Below are positions 27,235 through 36,853 of a stretch of 37,474 nucleotides of DNA, in pieces. The DNA comes from Perkinsus olseni (Eukaryota; Perkinsozoa; Perkinsida). Position 1 is the first letter of the stretch, and each line of letters begins with the position of its first letter. Made by a program: the position numbers and the translations under genes. The notes beneath the pieces were generated by a model. The model had not been told where the DNA came from. It was given only the letters and a program-made list of their open reading frames with translations, and ran no database searches. The stretch covers positions 1 through 37,474 of the forward strand of contig JABANN010000339.1 in NCBI GenBank assembly GCA_013115125.1, given 5' to 3'.

Positions 27235-27252
27235 CTCTAAAGAAACGTACAG

Positions 27253-28143
27253 TCACCACCGCGAGCCTCTCCCCACCCTACTGGTATGATGAGGCTCCTC
27301 CTGGGTCTCGCTGGACCCCACCGACTTAGCCGATTCATCCTTCCCCTTCTTCAACGGTGGTTCTCCTTCCCCCTTGTTCGAAGAACTGAGGCTCATCAGC
27401 ATCCCCATGCCAGGTCTGTGGGGGCCCACCTTGACGATGGCTCTTCCTTCTTCTTCACATCCCCAGTATGCACCGTACCATCGGCTACCACAGTATGCAT
27501 CAGATCGACCTGGGGAAAAATCATGAAAAAAGGCGGAGCGAAGCTAATCCTACCCGTCCGGCCGACGATGAACCCCCAACCTCGCTCTCCTCTCGGCGAC
27601 GCTTAGCGATCTCCTTGGACATATGGTTGAGCCTTCAACTCACAAGCGTCATCAAACGCGTCTGACCATGCCCACTTACATGCCATCGAGCTCCCGATCT
27701 CGCCGCGACCGGCCAATAAGTTGCTCATCACCGCCGTACAACTGAGGGCAGCACTCCCAACGACGAATGCTGTGCTAAGGCGACAGTACCTTCTTCTTCC
27801 TGTCGGCCTCGAGGATGGAGAACGCCTTGTAGACTCTGGCGAGATGGCGTTTATCCCCAGCAGCCTTGTACCTGGGAAAAAAGGAGGGCAGTCCATTCGA
27901 CCTAGAACGACTGCTTCTACCTGTGCTTCAAGCTCTTGGCTCGGTCAAGTATCTTCTCCCACTCAGCATCATAGGACCTGAGGTCACGACATTAGCGGTG
28001 CCAGAGGGAGGGAGACCGTACAGGTTGAGGGCCCGATAGGCGTCCTTCACTGGAGCTGTGAGCATGGATACGACGATAAGAGACTGAGGGACCTCTTTAG
28101 AACCACTCCCACCGTAGCGAACACGACAATCCATCAGAGACAT
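27253..28143 (-). CDS. J-like domain protein lacking the HPD motif
   Basis: Starts MSLMDCRVRYGGSGSKEV at 28143, stop at 27253. The pieces DAYRALNL, YDAEWEKILDRAKSLKHRYK, HLARVYKAFSILEADRKKKL and YGG resemble a DnaJ domain (D.Y..L.L ... helix II ... F..I..A...L.D..KR.LYG), but where HPD is expected the sequence reads YKAAGDK. If it is a J-like protein it may bind partners without stimulating Hsp70 ATPase (inference). The C-terminal part is charged and low-complexity (NHMSKEIAKRRREESE, EGEPPLKKGKDESAKSV). Introns are mostly 44-50 nt; the one at 27510-27553 contains intron motif B in antisense. Next on the strand, 18 nt on, is the unrecognised acidic protein. Confidence 0.6.
27525..27544 (+). 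repeat. Intron motif B, antisense to host gene
   Basis: aaaaaaggcggagcgaagc inside the 44-nt intron 27510-27553 of the minus-strand J-like gene. The last 18 bases are identical to 32233-32250, where the motif is sense to its host gene. Confidence 0.8.
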
Positions 28144-28222
28144 CGGACAACACGTTAAGTTGCCATCATAACAGCCCTAGTTAAACACAGCCTTCGTGAC
28201 CACGCAAGAGAGCGCTGGTCCA

Positions 28223-28927
28223 TCAGCCAAGGTTAATAGTGGCCCTCTTCCGCAGGACTTGTCGCAGGCGGCCCTGAAGTGTTTGGGGCCGGTAGAGCGC
28301 AGCCTCCACCACGACACCCACCATCCTCTGAGCCTCATCACGGTCGTCCTCATGCGTTTCTCGCAGATTGTCGAAGAATTTCTGATAGTCGGTGGACCGT
28401 CTGGGCCGGCGGCGATGTCCCACAGCCAACGGCGAGCACTACTTACCTGCCTGACTGAGGACGGCTAGACGAGGACACTAAAGCTCTGATGGAGATGATC
28501 TCCGGTCGGCGTGGGCTCGGTGAGGTCTGAGGGGGGGGGCACCGTCGAGTGAGCCTCTGATACCGCATGGAGTGGAAAGCTGAGGCTTCTATGCCACATG
28601 GCCGCAGAGGCAGTTCAGCGAAGATGATTCGCACTGAGGCCATGCAATGGGTGCCGAGCCACGGACTCGACTGATTTACGGTAGACGAGAACCCCAGGAA
28701 GAGCCATACCGTTTCTGATAACATAAAGGCCTAGAGTTCCTCCTAGTCCAGCCAGTAAATATAAGAATCCCCTCGTTAATCCGCGAGTCACAATGATCAC
28801 CACCCCAGATGCTCGGTATTACTCTAATCCCCGTTCTGCTATAATCCATCCCATCCTCATCCTCATCGTCATCCTCCTCCTTCGCCGTCAAAAGAGCGCT
28901 AAGCCCTTGCTTGTTGAGCGCCGTCAT
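28223..28927 (-). CDS. Unrecognised small basic protein
   Basis: Starts MTALNKQGLSALLTAKEE at 28927, nine bases after a gtcag acceptor-like site, with an acidic run (DDDEDEDGMDYSRTG). Removing two introns (ending near 28734 and 28685) leads into WLGTHCMASVRIIFAEL and a serine/proline-rich basic stretch. A 47-nt intron (gtaagtag...gcccag) then joins to STDYQKFFDNLRETHEDDRD, EAQRMVGVVVEAALYRPQ and LRQVLRKRATINLG, stop at 28223. The last exon looks convincingly coding (amphipathic helices). I do not recognise the family, and the middle exons are model-dependent; an alternative frame there would give a hydrophobic segment (FLYLLAGLGGTLGLYV). Confidence 0.45.
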
Positions 28928-29369
28928 GATAGACGCCTGACAGAGGCCACTCAGAGCGAGCCAGGAGAAAGAGGATCCGCCCTACGGCTATGCCACTCTT
29001 GCGAGGGGGCGGAGGGCAGAGGCTCGGCCGAGGGAGTTTGGATGCACTATCGGGCTCTTTCCTGCAATAATACAGAACTGACTGCGCGGGAGCCCAGAGA
29101 CGAGGTGACGGTGTGGTTAATACTCGAGAAGCTGTCCCACTACAGTCACGCTCAACCTCTGGTCTGTATGGCAAAACTGAGACCCCGGATAGCGGTGATT
29201 GGTCCCCCTACTTCAATAGACGAGCCACGTCCCTCTCTATGTCGGCCCGGTATATGGTAGCCATATGGCACTGGATGGACAAACTGAAGACCGCCCACTT
29301 ACCCCAGGGAACTGCCAACACAACCCCTCAATAAGGACAGCAAAAATATTCCCACAGCATGCCTCGGCT
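28928..29369. other. Intergenic DNA downstream of apicortin
   Basis: About 440 bp. Open frames exist on both strands, but none shows a domain or clean splice structure. It should contain the promoter of the 28927 gene and the 3' flank of apicortin. Confidence 0.45.
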
Positions 29370-30263
29370 TCAAGCCGACATAAACCGCATGAGGCGTCGT
29401 CGGTTGGGCGTAGGCCCGTTACCCTCACACGCCAGATAACAGCCGCCGTCCTTTAACTGCTCGACCCTGGTGATCCGATCTAACTTTTGGTCATAGAGCT
29501 CTCGAATAGCCCCTCCTGTGGGCTTCAAGATCTTCGACAACTCCGCGTAGATGGCCTTGAGGGTATACCGACCGAGGTTGGTTTTCAGGTAGTAGCGGGT
29601 ACCGTCGTCGTGGCCATCACCATTACGGAAGATCCACAGGCACCTGGCTGACTCGAAGCTGGCGGGTCGTTTCCACTGCAAAATAGGGTGCTTCCGTGTA
29701 GGGCTCACCGGCCGACCAGCGCGACCGTGAATGCCTCCCTGTGCAAGACCCAGGCCGTGACCAGTGGCGGGGTCGAATCTTTCCCTCGAGCGCACAGGGA
29801 AGAATCTGTGGTCAGTGAGTCGGTTAAAGATATCCTGCTGGCCGAAATACTGAGAATAATAAGGACTAGTACATCCCATGTCACGTGACAAAGAGTGCTC
29901 CAGGAGATGGCGATGCCGAGCCACTGGGTCTCCCCGATCAGCCCGACCGCCGCCAATGTGACCATCGAGAATGCAACCCTTATGACCCGGCCCGATATTC
30001 TCAACAACCTTCGCCGTCTCAGGGGTCCTCGGAGGGTGGTCGTGGACCCCACCACTGTCGATCGTCCTCACTGCGTCCCCCCCTGTGGCCACTTCTACCA
30101 CCTGCTTTTTGTGGACTGTAACTCCATCAGCATCACTCACAACGACATCTTCGTGCTCCCTATGTACTACCCGATCCGCCGTGTGACCACCGCCTCCTGT
30201 CGTAGTGGCCAAATTAGGAGTTTTGAAAGGGTTGGTATGAGGCCCACCTGGAGATGCTGACAT
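29370..30263 (-). CDS. Apicortin (partial p25-alpha plus doublecortin domain)
   Basis: Single open frame of 297 codons starting MSASPGGPHTNPFKTPN. A low-complexity N-terminal half is followed by a p25-alpha/TPPP-type signature, DIFNRLTDHRFFPVRSRERF then DPATGHGLGL, comparable to the family FxRLTD...RFD..G.G.G. A C-terminal doublecortin domain follows: WIFRNGDGHDDGTRYYLKTN, LKAIYAELSKILKPTGGAIR, LYDQKLDRITRVEQLKDGG, CYLACEGN. The p25-alpha plus DCX pairing defines apicortin, a tubulin-binding protein of the apicomplexan conoid/apical complex. Here it implies a pseudoconoid or similar microtubule structure (inference). The N-terminal 120 residues have biased composition and the antisense strand is also open, so a missed intron there is possible. 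It is divergent from the eIF4A3 gene. Confidence 0.88.
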   Translation of the reverse strand: MSASPGGPHTNPFKTPNLATTTGGGGHTADRVVHREHEDVVVSDADGVTVHKKQVVEVATGGDAVRTIDSGGVHDHPPRTPETAKVVENIGPGHKGCILDGHIGGGRADRGDPVARHRHLLEHSLSRDMGCTSPYYSQYFGQQDIFNRLTDHRFFPVRSRERFDPATGHGLGLAQGGIHGRAGRPVSPTRKHPILQWKRPASFESARCLWIFRNGDGHDDGTRYYLKTNLGRYTLKAIYAELSKILKPTGGAIRELYDQKLDRITRVEQLKDGGCYLACEGNGPTPNRRRLMRFMSA

Positions 30264-30605
30264 GCACGTTAAGTGGAAATAAGACTACCAACGGTGCAGC
30301 TGACTGTCTCTTTCCATCGCCCAACGACCAGAACCTTTTCCGCTACCAAAACAGCAAGTATATGATATTACTTTCCAAGGGGCGGTGGAGGTCACGCGAA
30401 GATGGTAAAGCAATGCCGAGTGGGTGCCTCTAGGCCTCGTTGGTGGAGTTTCATCGGGAGACGGGGTCCGGCAGCGAATCTTGGAGAATCTTGCACAACT
30501 TGGATTTCCTTAACGCTAACTCTTCGAGCGTCGCGTAATCACCACCACACTCGTTAGGAGTTTACTTTCTCCTTCCGACTCCTCCGTACCTTAAACGTCT
30601 TCTCA
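30264..30605. promoter_or_regulatory. Divergent region apicortin / eIF4A3
   Basis: 342 bp between the two start codons, presumably holding both promoters. No TATA-like box is clearly placed, and the eIF4A3 ATG (cttctcaATGG) has no nearby AG acceptor. Confidence 0.4.
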
Positions 30606-32522
30606 ATGGGCCTTGACGAGCACGATAACGAATTAATCTTTGAAACCAGGTAAAGGTCGATTTTATGCTACCGCCCCACCATCAACCGATTCGTAGCTTT
30701 TCATTGGTCACTTTTCAGTGAGGATGTGCAAGTACTGGACAGCTTTGATGCACTTGGCTTGAAGGAGGTGCGCCCCCAGGGACGGCTTTTCATTCAGCGT
30801 CCGCTCTGTTGCCCCTTGGTCTCCTCGGTCGTCGTATAGTAGTCTTGATGGTGCTATACAGATGGAGACAAGGGGACGCTTTCTTTATAGGTATTAGCCG
30901 GGAACGTCTCGCGGTATCTTAGGTCGATCCTTGCTCGCCCCAAGTCCTTCTTTTAGGACCTTCTCCGCGGTATCTACCAGTACGGCTTCGAGCGGCCTTC
31001 GGCAGTCCAGCAGCGTGCAATCCTGCCCATCGTCAAGGGAAGGGACGTGGTCGTACAGAGTCAGTCCGGTAAGTCGGCTCTCAGTGGAAGAAGCCATCAA
31101 CACCGCCCTTTCCCAAGGTACGGGTAAGACCTGCGTCTTCGCCTTGGGAGCCCTACAAACGGTGAAGCCTACGGAGAGGGACCCTCAAGTAGGTTCTAAC
31201 CAGGAGACCCTCCCTTCTTCCCACCCTCCCCTCTAGGTTCTCATCCTCTCCCCCACACGTGAATTGGCCGAGCAGAGCCAGAAGGTCTGCCTCGCCCTTG
31301 GGGACTACATGAACGTCCAAGTAGACTGGCCCGTCCAATCACAGCGCGAGATCGGCCCTATTAGGTCCATTGCTGTGTTGGTGGAAAGAAGCTAACTGAC
31401 GATATCCGGGCCCTGGAGGCCGGCGTACACATTGTCTCTGGCACCCCCGGTCGAGTGTACCATATGATATCCCAACGCCATCTGTCGACGAGGCATCTCA
31501 AGATGCTGGTCCTCGATGAGGCTGATGAGATGCTCGACAGGGGCTTCAAGGAACAGGTATAGCGCGGCGTAGTGCTGCAGCGAGGAGGGGAGGAATTTAG
31601 CCTAGGTCTATGATATCTACCGTTACCTGCCTCCGAGCACTCAGTGCGTACTGGTGTCGGCCACCATGCCCAACGAGATCCTGGAGATGACCAACAACTT
31701 CATGAACAACCCCTTCAGGTAGCAATACTATGCATGCGGGTTCACTTGCTGATGTTGTTGCGTCTAGGGTTCTCGTGAAGCGTGATGAGTTAACGCTAGA
31801 AGGCATCAAGCAGTTCTTCGTGGCTGTCGAGAAGGAACAGTGGAAGTTCGACACTCTTTGCGACCTGTATGATACTCTCACGATCACCCAGGCCGTCATC
31901 TTCTGCAACACCAAACAGAAGGTAAGGGGTATCTTAGGTCGACCCGTGTCATTGATACACTTCAGGTCGACTGGCTGACCAATAAGATGAGAGAGGCTAA
32001 GTTCACCGTTGTATCCATGCACGGCGACATGCCTCAGAAGGAGCGAGATGCCATCATGCAAAAGTTCAGGTTGGCTGTCCCTTTCGGTGCTCAGTAGTAC
32101 GTACTGCGAAGTCCTTCAGATCCGGCCAGGCCCGAGTGCTGATCACGACCGACATCTGGGGTCGTGGTCTCGATGTACAGCAAGTGTCTCTGGTCATTTG
32201 CTACGATTTGCCGAATAATCGTGAATTGTAACAAAAAGGCGGAGCGAAGCAGCTGCTGGTAGATCATACCCCTCGTTGTAGGTACATCCATCGTATTGGT
32301 CGTTCGGGTCGTTTCGGTCGTAAGGGCGTTGCCATAAACTTCGTGAAGGAGGACGACGTGAGGATCCTCAGGGATATTGAACAGTAATATCACAATACTT
32401 TCTCGTGCCGCTAATTGTCACTCGAGAGAAACGAGCAGCGTATCGATCTTGCCGCCGCTCGCTTCAGGTATTACTCCACCCAGATCGATGAGATGCCCAT
32501 GAACGTAGCCGACCTCATCTAA
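30606..32522 (+). CDS. EIF4A3: eIF4A3-like DEAD-box RNA helicase (exon junction complex core)
   Basis: Starts [15 protein letters not shown] at 30606. Motifs in order: Q-motif region [18 protein letters not shown], motif I QSQSGTGKT, Ia [19 protein letters not shown], Ib [63 protein letters not shown] and [13 protein letters not shown]. The C-terminus [17 protein letters not shown] matches eIF4A3 rather than eIF4A1/2, as do the [20 protein letters not shown] and [17 protein letters not shown] blocks. eIF4A3 clamps RNA in the exon junction complex. Motif V reads GRGLD where ARGLD is usual. Eleven or so introns, mostly 44-54 nt; intron 30768-30956 is 189 nt. Two introns carry intron motif A in antisense and one carries motif B. 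Confidence 0.95.
30913..30929 (-). repeat. Intron motif A, copy 5 (antisense to host)
   Basis: Plus strand ggtatcttaggtcgatc inside eIF4A3 intron 30768-30956; the motif itself reads on the minus strand. The left 15 bases are identical to the copy at 31928. Confidence 0.75.
31928..31943 (-). repeat. Intron motif A, copy 6 (antisense to host)
   Basis: ggtatcttaggtcgac in the middle of the 44-nt eIF4A3 intron 31922-31965, starting six bases after the donor. Confidence 0.8.
32233..32250 (+). repeat. Intron motif B, sense to host gene
   Basis: aaaaaggcggagcgaagc within the 54-nt eIF4A3 intron 32228-32281, five bases after the donor. Confidence 0.8.
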
Positions 32523-32724
32523 GGAGTACCGGTGATGGTGGTCTCTGGAAGGGTGTACGTCTCATTATCATCATCAGCAGTAGTAGTAGTAACATAAAGA
32601 AGGTATTATCGAGAGGACAGACAAACAATAGCCTACCCTTTCCATCTCGCCTCTTGCCTTGCGTTACAGTGGGCCAGCATGGAAGTAGACGATATTGTAG
32701 TTTTTTTGTTGGACCTTCCGCGCG
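32523..32724. other. Spacer after eIF4A3
   Basis: About 200 bp with short triplet tracts (atcatcatcagcagtagtagtag near 32565-32590). No gene is seen. Confidence 0.45.
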
Positions 32725-32997
32725 ATGATTATCGAACTGTGTGTGGGGATCATCGTAGGCATTGCTGTTGGTACTTATCAAGGGGATAGTAAGCCATCAC
32801 TCAGCGCGACCTCCGCCAAGACCCCTCCCTTCAGAATTCAAGCCCTGCTTCGACCCCTGTATAGAAGGAACCAAGACCATGAAGGACAAGGTTGTTGGAA
32901 AATATCAACAGTAATACTATCATCATCGTCGGGGCTTCTTAGTTGTTGGCAGCAGTTTCCTCTTGTTCAGATTCCGGGACTCCAGGGCCACCCGTAA
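32725..32997 (+). CDS. Possible small single-pass membrane protein
   Basis: Start MIIELCVGIIVGIAV gives a short glycine-containing hydrophobic helix at the extreme N-terminus. Splicing a 64-nt intron (gtactt...cccttcag) continues EFKPCFDPCIEGTKTMKDKV, then a second small intron after GKYQQ and a short tail ending QGHP, stop at 32997. A tiny N-terminal anchor with a charged tail is plausible, but I do not recognise the family and the gene is short. An upstream ATG at about 32680 is in a different frame. Confidence 0.45.
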   Translation: MIIELCVGIIVGIAVGTYQGDSKPSLSATSAKTPPFRIQALLRPLYRRNQDHEGQGCWKISTVILSSSSGLLSCWQQFPLVQIPGLQGHP

Positions 32998-33133
32998 CTA
33001 GCTGCGTTAAGGGGTTGATGCGTGAGCCAGTTAGTTGATTCTCGTACCAATCTCGAAGATCCGTTTCTCCTCTTCGTCGTCTTGCGTCTATTATTACCGG
33101 TCTATCGGGGTACGGTTTGTGTAGTTAGTGTTA

Positions 33134-35129
33134 TGCCAGCAAAGCAACCATCCAGTGATCATCACGCCACGCAGCCGGAGACCCCAAAAGTCCGTCGGAG
33201 GCGCACCCGCGGGGAGGAAGTGCCGAGTACCGGACAGTCGGGGAAGGACTTGCTGTCTCAAACAGAACCTGATGATGATTCGGAGTGGGACAGCTCTCGA
33301 GGTGAATCTTGATGGTCATCTTAGTGACACACATTTTCGTCGCTTCAGAGAGGCCGATCCAGAAGCATGAGCTGCTCACGAGGGGAGAGCGAGACGAGAG
33401 GGCAGCGGCAGGGTCCAGTGGTGGACAGCAGGAGTTGTCAGCAGACAAGCCCATGGGTGATCAAGGGGGAGGGCCCATGAACGCTGGAAGCTTGTCACGG
33501 GTATTGTTTTCAGTCAGTAAAATGAAGAACCTGAGAGTCCGTACATTCTGGGCGGTGATTATGATCTCTGGATTCCTCCTCATCGTCGCCATGGGCCACT
33601 TCTACTGTTCACTACTGGTAGTGGGTTCGTCCCTCTGGGACTATCAGTCAGTGGTCTCCGTCAGGTGCTAGGTATCGCGGCGGGAATGTTCCAGGAGATT
33701 TGTATGCTTAAGCGCAATAAGGAGAAGGATCTCCAGCTGCCCCTGTTCTATTCCCTCCGATGGTATCTTTTCTTCGTCACTGTCTTCTACGGGTAAGCTC
33801 CCTCTGCCAGCTGCCGCTGGTCCTCAGTCGGTATACGCTCAGGTACAAGCGTTTCATGACGGACCGATTCGACCGTCTGGCGATGGTGTACCCTTCAATA
33901 CACTTCATTGTGAAGTACCATGGAGTTATCTCATACACCCTCCTAGTCATCGGCCTTGTAGCCTTCGTACTCAGTCTGCGGAAGTACGTCACGCCAGCTT
34001 CAACCTAAGATTCTCCTCCCACCTCCCTCACCAGATACACGCTGCGGTATCAGTTCGGACAGCTAGCCTGGACCATCGTTACACTCATCATAGTTGTGGT
34101 AAGCAGCATGGGGCCTCGTAGGCAAACTGACCCCCTTACCAGGTCCAAGGCATTGCCATGACAGCAAACATCTACAACGGGCTCATCTGGTTCTTCCTAC
34201 CCACCTCTCTGGTCATCGTCAACGACATCTTCGCCTACCTCTTCGGCTTCTTCTTCGGGCGTAGGACTCTACTGCGTTCAAGCCCCAGCACGGTGGCTCC
34301 TCTTCGTCAGATCACCCCCTTATCAAGCTGTCTCCGAAGAAGACCTGGGAAGGGTTCATTGGGGGCTCCGTCGCGACCATGATCTTCGCTATAAGTACGT
34401 CATTCTGCGTCAATCGGTCTTATCATTTTTCCTCACCTTCAGTTTGGTGTTCCTTCCTTCAAAAGTACGAGTACTTCACCTGTCGACAGGAGGAGATCGT
34501 CTTCAAGCCCTTCGTCTACCCTCATTGCACCCCGGATGAGATTTATACCGTCTATCGAACGTATCCTGATGAGAACACCCCCTAAAGAATGCACCTCCAC
34601 CGCTCCTGGCAGATACACCATCCCGCCGTTCGGAATGCAGCTGCAACTGACGGACATGCAAATCCACGCTCTGGTCGGTAGCCCCTCGTCCTCCTTCTTG
34701 ACCAATGCTTGCTTGAGCTTCAGGTTCTGGGTGTCTTCGCCTCGTTAGTGGCTCCCTTCGGTGGGTTCCTAGCTTCAGGTTTCAAGCGGGCGTTCAAGAT
34801 CAAGGACTTTGGAGATTCTATCCCGGGCCATGGTGGCCTTACTGACCGTTTCGATTGCCAAGTAAGGACCACTACGCTTCTGATTTTGGCAATCTCTTCA
34901 CAGGTTGTGATGGGGATGTTCACCTACGTCTACCTCTCCAACTTCGTCGTTGCGGATAGCGCTGCGGCCTTCACCAATCTCCTGGAGAAGGTCATGCAGC
35001 TGTCGGACACGGAACAATTGCAGTTGTAATACCAGGAGGGATGGGGACTGTTCGCGCAATAACACGTGGCCTCGCAGGTTCGAGCTTCTTGGGGATGGCC
35101 TGAAGTCCAGGGGAGTCGTCCAGGGCTAG
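33134..35129 (+). CDS. Phosphatidate cytidylyltransferase (CDP-diacylglycerol synthase)
   Basis: Starts [16 protein letters not shown] with a basic and acidic cytosolic N-terminal tail. Membrane segments follow: [66 protein letters not shown], and one near [17 protein letters not shown]. Conserved [15 protein letters not shown] is present near 34325-34370. The complete family signature [11 protein letters not shown] then [12 protein letters not shown] lies at about 34780-34858. The C-terminus is [14 protein letters not shown]. The enzyme makes CDP-diacylglycerol from phosphatidic acid and CTP in the ER membrane, feeding phosphatidylinositol and related lipids. Introns are mostly about 45-55 nt; a stretch near 34560-34620 (between PDEIY and [12 protein letters not shown]) is less certain. 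Intron 33984-34034 carries intron motif A. Confidence 0.94.
33994..34015 (+). repeat. Intron motif A, copy 7 (sense, inside intron)
   Basis: ccagcttcaacctaagattc within intron 33984-34034 of the cytidylyltransferase gene, upstream of the real acceptor ccctcaccag. Its first 18 bases equal those of the PNO copy at 18537. Confidence 0.85.
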
Positions 35130-35305
35130 GAGAATGCTTCCTTCCGTGCGTCCCCATTTGTGCCCGGCTCATTGTTGTAGTCGAGTCGTTGTGTATTTGA
35201 AAGTCATCTGCACCATTGTGATGCACCCCTCTTCCACCGCCCCCACCCTTTCTGTCCTCCAAGACTTTCTACTCCTCCTGGTGGTGTTGGTCAATGACAA
35301 TATGA

Positions 35306-36853
35306 ATGGTATCAGATTCGGGTAAAGTATGTATTTCCTAGAGCAACCACTGCAGCCACCGCCTGGGATCGCGATCGAGTATCCGGACAAGACATTGGTC
35401 TCGTCAAGTGCCATCACGACTGCAGCGACCGACCCCGTAAGCTTTGCTCTGCAGCCTGATACACGGATTGTCCCAGGGGCCATTCGCTAGCTGCGTCTTC
35501 CTCGGGCTGGGAGGCCACTCTGCTGGCAAGGGTGAAATTACTGGGGACCAGGGCTGGCCTCAGTGGCTGGAGAGGGTGAGAAAAAGTTGGTATCGGTTGA
35601 TTAAATATTCGACCAGGATCGCCCTAACGACTGTGGACGGCGGGCGGAGTCGCAGTCTACGGCAGCTGACGCAAGAGAGTTCCAATTCGGGCTGCCGGCT
35701 CCCAGTTCACAATTTCAAGCAGAAGATTTTATGAAAGGATCGGTCAATCGCAACGGTAGTCACCGCTGATGTGTTGCTCGGACCTCCCACACCCTGCCAG
35801 AGGAGCGCACTCGGAAGCCTTCATTCGATGAGTTCGAAGCCAGCAGGCTAACCGATAGACTGGCCTTCCTTATGGGCAGGCAGGGGCATCAAACCATCGT
35901 GAGTAGTCGATGACTGACTGGCCCGAGACAGCGGCTGTCCTCGCCTGTCCTCCGTCCTCGGCGCTGTCCGACAGCGCCTTGTAGAGAGACCCCGACTGCC
36001 CCTTCATCCTCCTCATCGTTGCCCAAGGCAATTGGCTACCGCTTTTTATCAAGCAAAATGAGCCCAACCACGGAACCATGTGAGACTGATGCGGACCAGG
36101 CCGTTGCCAATGACTGCTTCCCCTAGATACAGTCGCTTCGTCGAAGGTGAGACCAGAGGCCGGCCCTATCGGACCGGGGAAGCGGCCTAGCAGGTAAACT
36201 CGTCCGAGTGGATGATACCAATAGAGGCACTCCAGCGGAGAGTGAGGATGGCTGTACTACTATCCAACCTCACACTTCGGTCATCGGTAATGCCATTGCG
36301 TGTCCGATCAGTGCTATGGCGTAGGGCAGGTATCTGCGCTCGCCTCATTGGCCTCTCGCCTCGACTCATCAGGAGGAGGGCACAGTCGATCGAGATCGAC
36401 TGCAGGCTGCTCCAAATGGCGGGCGTTGGTCAGGGAGAGCATTCCGCTGTTGAGGGATTCGGTAGGATCCGGGAAAGCGGCGCATTGAGCGGCTTCACGG
36501 CGTTTAGACCAGGGTTGATCCTAAACCCTCATCGTAAATTTCGATATATCGGCTATTCGTTGTCTGTCTACAGCCCACCTAGAACCGCGCTTCAACGCTG
36601 ATTTGACGCGGAGGAACGCGAACTGCTGACGGACCGGGATCTGAGTGCATTCCGAGGGATCTGCACACGAAGTTCAGCGTTATATGGTCCACTCAAAATT
36701 GCTCTCTCAGCAACCATCATCGCCGAGATGATTGAGATGCTACGAAGAGCTCGACGATCGGCCACGGCAGCCGTACGGGAGGTGCAGGCATCAGCAGCAG
36801 CCTACACCCTCATCCGGCAGAACCTGTTCGGATCGGTGGGGATCAGCTACTAG
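35306..36853 (+). CDS. Unrecognised multi-exon protein
   Basis: Proposed start MVSDS at 35306, joined across a possible 20-nt intron (35322-35341) to EQPLQPPPGIAIEYPDKTLV; an alternative start (MYFLEQ, 35329) avoids that intron. Later exons read GPFASCVFLGLGGHSAGKGE, QWLER, DRPNDCGRRAESQSTAADAR, FQFGLPAPSSQFQAEDFMKG, PSFDEFEASRLTDRLAFLMG, RDPDCPFILLIVAQGNWLPL, AGKLVRVDDTNRGTPAESED, and ICARLIGLSPRLIRRRAQSI. A last exon, EERELLTDRDLSAFRG, continues IAEMIEMLRRARRSATAAV and ends GSVGISY, stop at 36853. Junctions have GT-AG sites of the usual size, but the one before the last exon (about 36500-36615) is not resolved. I recognise no family. Confidence 0.5.
35322..35341 (+). other. Candidate 20-nt intron
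   Basis: gtaaagtatgtatttcctag has a donor, a pyrimidine run and an acceptor within 20 nt and would join MVSDS to EQPLQP in frame. An in-frame ATG inside it (35329) offers a non-spliced alternative. Confidence 0.3.

Noticed and set aside
28615-28803. Hydrophobic frame (FLYLLAGLGGTLGLYV) suggesting a membrane protein
   Set aside because: It cannot be joined in phase to the exon with the start codon; an alternative splice model places this stretch mostly in introns.
29895-30260. Plus-strand open frame opposite apicortin's N-terminal half
   Set aside because: No recognisable domain. The minus frame continues into a clear p25-alpha/DCX protein, so the plus frame is probably incidental, though the N-terminal part of apicortin deserves cDNA support.
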